Source: Opitutus sp. (GTDB taxonomy: Bacteria; Verrucomicrobiota; Verrucomicrobiae; Opitutales; Opitutaceae). From it: a stretch of 63,004 nt of DNA. The notes under the pieces were generated by a model, which saw only the letters and a list, made by a program, of their open reading frames with translations, was not told the DNA's origin and did no database searches. Below, piece after piece: positions 55,008-63,004 of the stretch. Within the stretch, counting starts at the first letter, position 1. Each line of letters opens with the position of its first letter. Made by a program: the position numbers and the translations under genes. Location: positions 1 to 63,004 of the forward strand of contig SIBR01000019.1 in assembly GCA_009695065.1 (NCBI GenBank), in the 5' to 3' direction.

Positions 55008-57326
55008 TCACGGACGCTGCGGCCAGCGCAACTTTTCATGCAGAAAATCGAAGGTCTCGCGTCGCGTATAGGGAACCCCCGCCCGGAATGTCCCAAAATA
55101 GGTCCAACGGGTGCGTTCGCTGATTCCGAGGTTGTGATACAGGAGCTGTACGCGGCCGTATTCCGCGGCACTGCGCTCTTCATGGATTCCACTGTGCAGA
55201 AAATCCTCCACCATGAAGGGCCGGGGACAGATCAGCGCCACCAGTTCCGCATAGTTGAACGTGCCGCCCAGATTGAACTCGAAGATCTCGTATTCCTGAT
55301 GGGCCAGATACCCGCTCTCAAACCGGTTGGAAACCGTGCGCCAGATCCAGTCGCTGAAATCCGAACCGCAAATCGAAAGGCAATAACCGTCGAGGAGAGC
55401 CGGGATGCGCATGGCGGATTTTCCGCCGTAGGAAATTCCGTAAAAGGCGATCCGCGTTTTATCCACGAAATCGAGGCCGCCCAGCCAGGCCAGCAGTTGC
55501 TGATGCTGGGCGGTCATGACGGAAAAGAGGCTTCGCTTCAAGGGATTGGCCTTGCGTTGCAACGTGCGAAAATTGTCGCCCCGGTAGAGATGCTGCGGCG
55601 CGAAAACCACGAATCCGCGGCGGGCCAGGTGGGCCGCAAAGTCGCGATACGATGTCTTGTCACCCGTGACGGTGTCCTCGGTCCGCCCACCCAATCCGTG
55701 CTGGGTGACCACCACGGGGCGCCTCTCTCCGGGCGCAACGTCCTTCGGCACCAGCAGCGTGCCATAGAAGATCACATCGGGAAAGACATCGAGGACCACC
55801 TCGTAGCCGCGAAACGCCGGGTCGTCGTAGAGCAGGCGGGTGCGCGGCGCGGGCGTTTCAAGCGGCCGATCGAAAATGCCGATGATTTCGTCGCGCAAAT
55901 ACGTGCGGTACGGTTTCACGCTCTCCGCAAATTTCTCGAGACCGGAGCTCCGGTCGATCTTCGCGGTGAATTGCGCCCGGACGTGGATGCCGTCGTCCAC
56001 GAGCCGCTGCGAGAAATTGGAAAGCTCCCGGAACTGACGCGTCAGGCGCTGGCTCGCGTCCGGCCCGGCCCCGTGTGCCCGCACCGGGGCCCCGGTCGCG
56101 TCGAGTTTCTCCCCACTGCCCAGTCGTCCGGTGACGGCTTGCAGAAAAGCCGTGCTGCCAAACGGCCCGCGGCCTCCGCCGCTCTCAACGAGTTCCAGCT
56201 GCTGAAGCACGTCGAGACCCGCGACCAGTTCCCGCACCCGCTGCACCTCCCGCCGCACCGAGGTAACTTCAGGCGTGACCAGCCGACCCGGTCCGGCATC
56301 GCCACCGGGCGGAATCACGCGTTCAGGGGCGGCCGCCGCTTCCACCACCAGCGCGCGCGGGAAAATCAGGGAGGCAATCTCAGCGTCGCCGAATTCGCGG
56401 AGTAGCCCGAACACGTTGCGGTCGATCGGCTCGCGCCAGAGGTTTTGCCGGGAATCGAAATAGCCGCTGACCCCCGCCGCGCCGATGCGTGGGTCGAGGG
56501 CGGCGGCATACAGGGCGAGCAAGCCGCCTTCACCGTAACCGACCACCGCGATCGGTTTCGTCCCGGCGGACGAACTGAACCAGTCGACCGCCGCCAAGAT
56601 TTTCTGCACCTCATAGCCGATGAGGTGCCGGCCCATCTGAAAGGCCGAACGGTAGAGGATCTCGCGATGCGTTGCGGTCGACCGGCGTTTTCCACCGGCG
56701 ATCACCGACAATTCCCGGCCGCGATTGATGAGCGTCGGCACGATCACGCGGCAGCCGCGCTCCGCGAGCCGGCGCGCGATCTGGTTCTCGACCGGTATTC
56801 CCGTGGACAACCCGACCAGCGCCTCCGGGGTCTGCTCGCAATCGGGCACGACGACCACACTCGCCCACGGCTGCCGACCCGTGGGCTCGAGCCACAGACC
56901 TTCGCCATTCACGCCCTCGAGGACCGGCCACCGCACCGCGTAGATGTCGAAGCCGTTTCCGCTGCCGACCAGCGCCGGCTGACTCGGCGTCGCCACCAGT
57001 TCGATGTCGGCAAACTTAAGCCGTTCATCCCTCAGCCCCAGCATCTGCGCCAGCCGGGCGCGGTTGGGTTCAACCGACGCCGCATAGGCCGCGGGAGAGG
57101 AAACGTCCCGCCGCCAGTAGCCTGCGCGCGCCACCACCGACGCCTCGGTCTCGCGCAGGAGAAACCGGTCCACCCCCGCGATCATCGTCTCGGAAATATC
57201 ACCCGACAGCGTGAGCGGCCGGGTGCCCGGGAGTTCACGAATGTCCGCAGCCGTGGCGACGGAGGCCAGGAAGTTTCCGGCCGCGATCGCCAGGGCGGCC
57301 ACCAACGAACGATTGCATCGGTTCAT
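55008..57326 (-). CDS. Exported two-part alpha/beta-hydrolase (esterase-like), copy 1
   Basis: The 772-residue protein has a signal peptide (NRCNRSLVAALAIAAGNFLA). It shows two hydrolase-like halves. In the first (about 120-340) the nucleophile elbow is GYGEGG with Glu266 in the Ser position. In the second (about 500-740) it is FYGISYGGKS with Ser632, an oxyanion strand QHGLGGRTED and a possible His in HSGIHEERS. The C-terminal half resembles acetyl xylan-type esterases. It is closely paralogous to the next gene upstream (57339), 12 bases away, in one transcript. Confidence 0.85.
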   Translation of the reverse strand: MNRCNRSLVAALAIAAGNFLASVATAADIRELPGTRPLTLSGDISETMIAGVDRFLLRETEASVVARAGYWRRDVSSPAAYAASVEPNRARLAQMLGLRDERLKFADIELVATPSQPALVGSGNGFDIYAVRWPVLEGVNGEGLWLEPTGRQPWASVVVVPDCEQTPEALVGLSTGIPVENQIARRLAERGCRVIVPTLINRGRELSVIAGGKRRSTATHREILYRSAFQMGRHLIGYEVQKILAAVDWFSSSAGTKPIAVVGYGEGGLLALYAAALDPRIGAAGVSGYFDSRQNLWREPIDRNVFGLLREFGDAEIASLIFPRALVVEAAAAPERVIPPGGDAGPGRLVTPEVTSVRREVQRVRELVAGLDVLQQLELVESGGGRGPFGSTAFLQAVTGRLGSGEKLDATGAPVRAHGAGPDASQRLTRQFRELSNFSQRLVDDGIHVRAQFTAKIDRSSGLEKFAESVKPYRTYLRDEIIGIFDRPLETPAPRTRLLYDDPAFRGYEVVLDVFPDVIFYGTLLVPKDVAPGERRPVVVTQHGLGGRTEDTVTGDKTSYRDFAAHLARRGFVVFAPQHLYRGDNFRTLQRKANPLKRSLFSVMTAQHQQLLAWLGGLDFVDKTRIAFYGISYGGKSAMRIPALLDGYCLSICGSDFSDWIWRTVSNRFESGYLAHQEYEIFEFNLGGTFNYAELVALICPRPFMVEDFLHSGIHEERSAAEYGRVQLLYHNLGISERTRWTYFGTFRAGVPYTRRETFDFLHEKLRWPQRP

Positions 57327-57338
57327 ACTCGGGAATGC

Positions 57339-59705
57339 TCAGTTCGGCCGGGTCGCCGCCGCCGGAGCATTTTTCAAATGCTGGTCGAGGAACTCGAACG
57401 TGCCCTTCGCATTGATCTCGTGGATACCGTCGAAGAACTCGATGGCCGTGCGGTCCGGAATCTTCAGGCGGGTGTAGAAGCGTCGCACCTTGGCGTATTC
57501 GTACGCGACCCATTCATCGACGCCCACGCCATCGTCGTGCCCCCGCTCGACCATGAAGGGTTTGGGCGCCATCAGATTGGCCATTTCGCTGTAATCGAAC
57601 GTGCCGGCGAGGTTGAATTCGTAGGTCTCGTACTCGATCGTATACATGAACGACATCGGCATTTCGAGGCCGGCCATCTTCCGGGCGTATTCGTTGAAGT
57701 CCCCCGAGCAGATCGAGAGCGCGTAACGGTTGAGCAGCGGCGGAACGCGCACCGCCGTTTTCCCGCCGTAGGAAAGCCCGTAGAAACCGATGCGCGAGGC
57801 GTCCACGAACGGGAGCGTGGCGAGCCAGTCGAGTGTCCGCTCGTGCTGGGCGAGAATGAAGGAAAAGAGCGTCAGCTTCAGCGGATTGGCCCGCCGCTGC
57901 ACGATGCGATAACGCTCCTCGAAAATATACGGGTTCTGCGGCGCGTAGACGATGTAGCGGCGATCGGCCAACTGGGCGGCGAATTCCTTGTAAGCCCGCT
58001 TGGTGCGCGCATCCGACGTCCTGATCAAGTCCATCGGCCGCCCGGCGCGCCCGTGCTGGGCCACCACCACGGGGAGCTTCTCGCCCGGCTTCAGGTCGTT
58101 CGGCACCAACAGCACTCCGTAGGCAAAGACATCGGGCAACACCGGCAGTTGAACTTCGTAGGCCCGCCACTTGGGCTCGTCCATAATCTGGCGGGTGCGT
58201 GCCTGCAGCGGCGCGGTGGCCGCCGGCAGTTTTCCAAGGACTTCCTCCCACATATACCGGCGGTATTCCTCCTTGGTTTCATTCCAACGCGCGATCGAGC
58301 TGGCATCGGCGTTCCGCCAAAACTCTTTTCGTACGCTGGCGCTGTCCCGCACCGCCGCTTGGATGTGGTCGACCAGTTGTTCCATCTGGCGCTGGTGCCG
58401 CTCGGCCGCCCGCGAGGCCGTCACGTCCAGCCGTGCGCCCGTGGCAGACAACGGCCGGAGGTCCTTTCGAGTGAGGCTGCGCCACACATGCTCGCTGGCG
58501 TTCCCCACGGCGAAAGCCGCCGGTGTGCCCAGCCGCTGGTAGATCCGCCCGGCGCGGTCCGTCTCCGAGCGCACCGCCGCCTCCGAGGGTTTCTCCAAGC
58601 GGCCCGGCGCGGCACCGCGACCGTTCTCCTGACTCGACGGCGGGGGCCCTGAAACTTCCAGAGCCGGATTGGCCTGGATGCCGAGGGAACGCGGTGCGAC
58701 CAACCCGGCCAGCTCGGCATCGCCAAACTCACGGACGAATCCCCACACGTTGCGATAGATTGGACCGCTCCAGATGGACTCGCGCGGCGCAAAGGAGCCG
58801 ATCACCCCGGTCGACTGGATGCGGCGGTCGCACGCCGCGCTGCTGAGGGCGATCACCGCGCCCTCGCCGTAGCCGATCACCCCGACCGGGCTGGACGGCG
58901 CGCTCTTTTCAAACCAATCGACCGCCGCGAGCACCTTCTGCACCTCGTAGCCGATGATGTGGCGGCCCACCTGATAGGCCATGCGGTAGATAAATTCCCG
59001 GTTGGGCTGGCTCGTCGTATATTTTGCCTTGCCCCACTGCCCCTTCGCCGGGCTGCGATTGATGAGCATCGGCACCAAAACCCGCGCCCCGTTCTCGGCG
59101 AGCTGCCGGGCGAACTGGCGCTCCGGCGGCACGCCGGGTTCGAGGCCCACGAGCGCCTCGGGGGATTCGTCCGCGTCGGGCAAGGCGATGATCCGGGCGG
59201 TTGGCGTTCCGTCGGGCTCCAGCAGGAGGCCCTCGGCATCCAAGCCGTTCAGGACGGGCCATCGCACCGCGTACACCTTGAAACCCGCGCCACTCCCCAC
59301 CGTGGGCGATTCGCCCACGACCGACAACCGGGACGGCGCATCGAACGGCAGCCGGCGGTCAACGACGCCGATGACCTGACGAAACCGGGCGCGATTCGCC
59401 TCAACCGACTTTTCGTAGGCCGCGGGGGAGGAAAAATCTGTCTGCCAGAATTGCGCCCGCTGCGCGGGGGCGAGGTCGGTGGCGCGGATGAGATAGCGAT
59501 CGAATCCATCCAGCATTTTTTCCGCGAAGTCCCCCGTTTCGACCAAGGCCTCCGTGCCGGGCAAGGCCTGCGCCAACGCCTTGGAAACGGGACTGGCAAA
59601 CCAGCAAAGCAACCCGGCCACCAGTGCCCGGCGGGCGGGCACACCCCGGCCCCGGCTCGACACAGTTTTCAAGGAAGCAGGAACGGGTGGAGAGGAAAGG
59701 TGCAT
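57339..59705 (-). CDS. Exported two-part alpha/beta-hydrolase (esterase-like), copy 2
   Basis: The 788-residue protein parallels copy 1 from end to end: FAEKMLDGFDRYLIRATD start, an elbow GYGEGA with Glu281, then FYGLSYGGKTAVRVPPLL with Ser645 and the C-terminal His segment (VERGHDDGVG). The first-half Glu in place of Ser is shared by both copies. The N-terminus has an Arg-rich start followed by ALVAGLLCWFASPVSKALAQ, a signal peptide. It stands downstream of the TonB receptor, from which a terminator separates it, so it probably has its own promoter in 59706-59865. Confidence 0.85.
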   Translation of the reverse strand: MHLSSPPVPASLKTVSSRGRGVPARRALVAGLLCWFASPVSKALAQALPGTEALVETGDFAEKMLDGFDRYLIRATDLAPAQRAQFWQTDFSSPAAYEKSVEANRARFRQVIGVVDRRLPFDAPSRLSVVGESPTVGSGAGFKVYAVRWPVLNGLDAEGLLLEPDGTPTARIIALPDADESPEALVGLEPGVPPERQFARQLAENGARVLVPMLINRSPAKGQWGKAKYTTSQPNREFIYRMAYQVGRHIIGYEVQKVLAAVDWFEKSAPSSPVGVIGYGEGAVIALSSAACDRRIQSTGVIGSFAPRESIWSGPIYRNVWGFVREFGDAELAGLVAPRSLGIQANPALEVSGPPPSSQENGRGAAPGRLEKPSEAAVRSETDRAGRIYQRLGTPAAFAVGNASEHVWRSLTRKDLRPLSATGARLDVTASRAAERHQRQMEQLVDHIQAAVRDSASVRKEFWRNADASSIARWNETKEEYRRYMWEEVLGKLPAATAPLQARTRQIMDEPKWRAYEVQLPVLPDVFAYGVLLVPNDLKPGEKLPVVVAQHGRAGRPMDLIRTSDARTKRAYKEFAAQLADRRYIVYAPQNPYIFEERYRIVQRRANPLKLTLFSFILAQHERTLDWLATLPFVDASRIGFYGLSYGGKTAVRVPPLLNRYALSICSGDFNEYARKMAGLEMPMSFMYTIEYETYEFNLAGTFDYSEMANLMAPKPFMVERGHDDGVGVDEWVAYEYAKVRRFYTRLKIPDRTAIEFFDGIHEINAKGTFEFLDQHLKNAPAAATRPN

Positions 59706-59869
59706 GGGTAATGGAGGCTTGGGAGGGGAACCCCCCGGGGACAGGAAATCCGGCGGCCACCGACAAAATCAGCCCAACCGCACCCGCCGGGTTTTGCGGT
59801 TCGGCCGGCCCCACACCAGCGAGTCCCTGCCGCGGAGGCCCAAGGGACGGCGGCAAGAGCCGCTCAAAA

Positions 59870-59905
59870 CAAAAGAGCAGGCGCAAAGGGATTTGCGCCT
59901 GCTCT
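59870..59905 (-). terminator. Strong rho-independent terminator for the TonB receptor gene
   Basis: AGAGCAGGCGCAAA (59874-59887) is an exact match to the reverse complement of TTTGCGCCTGCTCT (59892-59905), with a 4-base loop. On the minus strand the stem is followed by TTTGTTTT. It lies about 30 bases after the stop of the TonB receptor gene at 59936. Confidence 0.88.
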
Positions 59906-59935
59906 GCTCAAACAACGAATCGGTAAATGTTAGGC

Positions 59936-62900
59936 CTAGAGGCGCGCGTTGACCCCGAAGAAGAACATCGGCTGCATCTTGTGGACGTTGCGCGGCGCGC
60001 CATCGAAGGCCTCCGACGCGCGATCCGCCTCGGCGAAGATGTTAACCACGTCGAAGTAGGCGCTGTAGGTCTTCGAGATTTGGTAGGTCGTCTTGATGTC
60101 GACGACGTCCCGCGCCCGGTTATAATTTAACGCCGACTGGATGAGGCTGAAGCCGCCCAGATATCGTCCATTGTGGTTCCACGCCAACCGGACCGTCACG
60201 CCATTCTTGATGTAGGAAATACCCGCGTTGGCGGTCTCCGGATTGAAGCCCGCAACCTCGGACGTGGGCGCGAGCGGGTTGGTTCCCACAATGCCGGTGT
60301 TGATGGCGCTGCCTGTGCCGTAATTGCCCACGACCGACATCCGGGTGAAGTTGGCGAACGCGCCGAAACCGTTCAACCAGCCCGGCAGGAAGGTGAATTG
60401 CTGACTGTAATTCACCTCGATACCCTTGATCTTGGCGAAGCCGCCATTTTCCTGGGTCGTGATCAGATAACCGACATATTGGCCACCGTAGCCGTTATCG
60501 GGACCGCTGTTCACGGTGGCACCAGACCGCGTATAGATGAAGTCCTTAATTTCCTTCACGAAGAGCCCAATCGAAAACACGCCCGCCGGCTCGAAGTAGT
60601 ACTCGGTGGCGAGGTCGAAATTGTTCGCGAACTGCGGCTTGAGGCTGGGATTGCTGGTCGAGATGGACCCCTGGCCAGTGTCGGCGCTTGGGATATTGAT
60701 CGTCGTCGTGGGAATGAGCTGCCCGATCGCCGGCCGGCCAATGTTGGTGGCCCAACTGAGGCGGGAGACGATATTGGGCGTCGGCTGGTATTTGAAATGT
60801 ACCCCGGGGAAGACCTTCCGATATTCACCCACGGCCGTTTGCCGGGTCGCCCACTCCGCGCGGACGCGGCGTTGGCTCTCCGTGATGCTGCCGGCGATCG
60901 CCGGAAGACCTTGGGCGGTCATCACGGGTCCGACATACGCCGCGCGCAGGGCGCGTTCCGCGTTGTTCAGCGCCTGCAACGGGCCTTCGCCCCACACCGT
61001 GGTGGTCTCGACGCGAACTCCGCCCATGATGTTCAGTTTACCGACCTCGGCACTGCCCATAATATAAGGCGCGGCAATTCTTTCATCGAAACGCGTGTAG
61101 CCCTGGATGGGCATTAGCGTATTGTAGACGATATCCGGGGCGAACTGGTTGGGGGTCGCTTTCAGGGCGGTTTCAACATTGAAGCCCGTGCTGCCGAAAG
61201 CGGAGCCCGGGGTGTCGCGGCCGGGCATCATCGCGATCGGGACCGTCGGATAACGTGAAAGGCGGGTGCCCGGAGGCTTGTAGGCAGGGTCTATAAATTG
61301 CGCGAGGTTGTCGTCATTGAGGCCCGTGGCCGAATTGACGCCTAAGATACCATCTGGTCCCACGTAAAACTGCCGAAAAGTCTCTCTCATCGTATCGCGC
61401 ATCTTGGAGCGCCAACGGTAGCCGGCCTTGATATAAGTCCGGACCGGCGTGGTGAACAATTTCTTAAAGTCGACCGAGGCGCCACGCGAGTTGTCCCAAC
61501 CGGACTGAATCAATACATCGTATTGATTATTCGTGTAACTGCTGAGCTTCGTAATGTCGGCTCCGCCGGTCTGAGTGATGCGGGGAAAATAGGGCTCGGA
61601 CTGCCGCTCAATTTTGAGCCCTAAACCTCTCGTCATGATGCTCATCGTTTTGTTGCCCGGATAGTGAGCCTTGGCCTTGGACTGGCTGAGCGACCAATCG
61701 ATTTCGAGCCCTTCGTAGCGATGGATACCGGCGAGTTGCGTGTTGAACGATTGGTCGCGCCGGTATTCCGTACGCGCCGTTGAGGTAAAGGTGGTGGGCG
61801 CTATGCGATTTCCCGCGGAATTGATGAAGTCAACCGGTACCCACTCGGTCATGTCACTGGTCCAGCCTGGCTTAATGGCAGCGTTGGTGCTCGGCCGGCC
61901 ATCCGCGCCATACACCACCGTGCCGGCCACCGTAGAAACAGACCAGCCCCGGTGATTCGCGTATTCGCGATACTTGTCCATGGTGTTGTTGAGGTAAAAC
62001 CGGGAGTTGGCACTCAGTTTATAGTCGATGCGCAGACCGCCACCCCAGCCCGTCCGGTAATTCTCAAAGTCTTCCGTGTTAAAAGAAGTATTGTAGCGCG
62101 GATCCGTGGTGCCATTCACGCTGTTGCCCCAGTTCGTGTTGGCGATATCGATAATAGTACCGTGCTGGCGCTGGGCGTAGTTGAAGGAGACACCAATCTT
62201 TTCATCGAAAACCTCTGAATAGGAAATCGAGTAGGTGCGATGCAGTGGATCGCGGGGATCGGTAGCCCGCCAGATACCACCAATCGATCCACTGATGCGG
62301 CGGCCCACACCGTGGTTAAAAGCATTCTTACTCACAAAATTCATCGCCCCGCCGATGGAGTCCGCCGACATGTCGGGCGTGGGCGATTTGACGACTTCGA
62401 TGCGCTCGATGGTATCCGAGCCGACGGGATTGAACGTGTATTCGCGACCGCCGCCCGAGGTGCCGGAGCCCGAGCTGACGGCGCTGCCGTCCATCGTGAC
62501 CGTGCTCAACGTCTGGTTAAGACCGCGGATTCTCACGTAACGCCGGTCGCCACCGACCGACTCCGCTTCCACCCCCGGCAGACGCATGAGGAGGTCGGCG
62601 GGATTTCCGGCCAAGCTGCCAAACGAATCAGTCGAGACGATGTTCTTCACGCCGTCCGATTTCCGCTGCAGCTGAATCGCCATTGCATTGCCTTCGCGTT
62701 CGCCCGAGACGACAAACTTGCTGAGGCGATAGATGTCAGACGTCAGGCCGACGTCACGGCGGGTCGGCGCCCCGGAGGTAACAGTCACCGTTTCCTCCGC
62801 CGTGTTCAACCCGGTGTAGGACACGCTCACGGTCACCGTTCCCGGCGCCACGTCGGTGAAGCGGTATTCACCGGTTGAATCGACGTCGGTGAAGCGGGTC

Positions 62901-63004
62901 GTGCCTTTCAATTCAACCCGGGCGCCCTCCAAGGGCTTGCCTGTGGCGGAATTGGTCACACGGCCGACGAGAGTTCCCTGCGCGAGGGCGGACTGAGCGG
63001 CGAA
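59936..63004 (-). CDS. TonB-dependent outer-membrane receptor (5' end beyond window)
   Basis: At least 1022 residues in the window. It opens at the right edge with the end of a signal peptide (QSALAQGTLVGRVTNSATG), then a carboxypeptidase-like repeat (VELKGTTRFTDVDSTGEYRF, about 20-75) and the plug domain (TDSFGSLAGNPADLLMRLPGVEAESVGG, YVRIRGLNQTLSTVTMDGSAV, PVGSDTIERIEVVKSPTPDMSADSIGGAMNF), followed by a 22-strand barrel. The start is outside the window. It carries carbohydrate or chelate ligands across the outer membrane with TonB. The order fits a polysaccharide-uptake region with the hydrolases downstream. A terminator follows. Confidence 0.95.
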   Translation of the reverse strand, partial: FAAQSALAQGTLVGRVTNSATGKPLEGARVELKGTTRFTDVDSTGEYRFTDVAPGTVTVSVSYTGLNTAEETVTVTSGAPTRRDVGLTSDIYRLSKFVVSGEREGNAMAIQLQRKSDGVKNIVSTDSFGSLAGNPADLLMRLPGVEAESVGGDRRYVRIRGLNQTLSTVTMDGSAVSSGSGTSGGGREYTFNPVGSDTIERIEVVKSPTPDMSADSIGGAMNFVSKNAFNHGVGRRISGSIGGIWRATDPRDPLHRTYSISYSEVFDEKIGVSFNYAQRQHGTIIDIANTNWGNSVNGTTDPRYNTSFNTEDFENYRTGWGGGLRIDYKLSANSRFYLNNTMDKYREYANHRGWSVSTVAGTVVYGADGRPSTNAAIKPGWTSDMTEWVPVDFINSAGNRIAPTTFTSTARTEYRRDQSFNTQLAGIHRYEGLEIDWSLSQSKAKAHYPGNKTMSIMTRGLGLKIERQSEPYFPRITQTGGADITKLSSYTNNQYDVLIQSGWDNSRGASVDFKKLFTTPVRTYIKAGYRWRSKMRDTMRETFRQFYVGPDGILGVNSATGLNDDNLAQFIDPAYKPPGTRLSRYPTVPIAMMPGRDTPGSAFGSTGFNVETALKATPNQFAPDIVYNTLMPIQGYTRFDERIAAPYIMGSAEVGKLNIMGGVRVETTTVWGEGPLQALNNAERALRAAYVGPVMTAQGLPAIAGSITESQRRVRAEWATRQTAVGEYRKVFPGVHFKYQPTPNIVSRLSWATNIGRPAIGQLIPTTTINIPSADTGQGSISTSNPSLKPQFANNFDLATEYYFEPAGVFSIGLFVKEIKDFIYTRSGATVNSGPDNGYGGQYVGYLITTQENGGFAKIKGIEVNYSQQFTFLPGWLNGFGAFANFTRMSVVGNYGTGSAINTGIVGTNPLAPTSEVAGFNPETANAGISYIKNGVTVRLAWNHNGRYLGGFSLIQSALNYNRARDVVDIKTTYQISKTYSAYFDVVNIFAEADRASEAFDGAPRNVHKMQPMFFFGVNARL

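Noticed and set aside
53313..56405. Open frame of 1030 codons on the plus strand
   Set aside because: Antisense shadow of the PVC heme protein and hydrolase 1 genes; no motif, low-complexity Arg-rich translation typical of GC-rich antisense frames.

Overview
The window is a high-GC bacterial chromosome segment. Its content points to a verrucomicrobium close to Opitutaceae: Ig-repeat surface proteins, twin-arginine-tagged Gfo/Idh/MocA oxidoreductases, a very long PVC-type protein ending in a c-heme domain, a TonB receptor with a carboxypeptidase-like N-terminal repeat, and a short NuoG. This placement is inference from gene content; there is no 16S rRNA gene in the window.

Layout. (1) 1-2.2 kb is decayed. 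The end of an IS3-family element has cut off an Ig-domain protein gene, and a Uma2-type nuclease gene carries an in-frame TGA. (2) 2.4-16.4 kb is one leftward operon for respiratory complex I, nuoB to nuoN (13 genes), with overlapping starts and stops between several genes. No nuoA is visible. (3) A tRNA-Ser(GGA) follows, flanked by strong inverted repeats. (4) 16.8-22.6 kb encodes exported sugar-type oxidoreductases, a TIM-barrel isomerase and a cysteine hydrolase, with trmO (tRNA modification) embedded. (5) 22.7-29.2 kb, mostly rightward: a miniature Ada, sufU-sufS (Fe-S assembly), a heme-c/sorbosone-type dehydrogenase, a small membrane protein, and an unrecognised membrane-anchored coiled-coil protein. 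(6) 29.2-34.9 kb, leftward: slyX, a response regulator with a Cys4 tail, a DUF255 thioredoxin-like protein, a deoxyhypusine-synthase-like enzyme, and a conserved protein of unknown function. (7) 35-38 kb: an EamA permease gene broken by TAG, and an ABC-F ATPase. (8) 38.1-46.7 kb, leftward: a deoxynucleoside salvage set (thymidine phosphorylase, DeoC, two aldehyde dehydrogenase proteins) and an M20 peptidase. Several damaged genes are interleaved: a methyltransferase missing its middle, and an NMT1-like/ABC-2 permease hybrid. (9) 46.9-48.6 kb: two tandem NTF2-like exported proteins and a VapBC-type toxin-antitoxin pair. (10) 49-63 kb is a candidate carbohydrate-acquisition region: sulfatase, oligogalacturonate-lyase-like protein, PVC heme protein, two giant paralogous esterase-like hydrolases and a TonB-dependent receptor that runs off the right edge.

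How the genes work together. Complex I is the core respiratory system here. DeoA and DeoC with the aldehyde dehydrogenases would take pyrimidine deoxynucleosides to glyceraldehyde-3-phosphate and an oxidised two-carbon product. The right-hand region looks built for outer-membrane uptake and deacylation or desulfation of an acidic, esterified polysaccharide, with electrons passed to c-type hemes. No single dramatic new system stands out. The most unusual signals are the concentration of damaged genes (three in-frame stops, three internal-deletion or fusion joints, one IS truncation), the 134-residue Ada, the double-hydrolase paralogs with Glu in the first nucleophile position, and the uncharacterised coiled-coil membrane protein.
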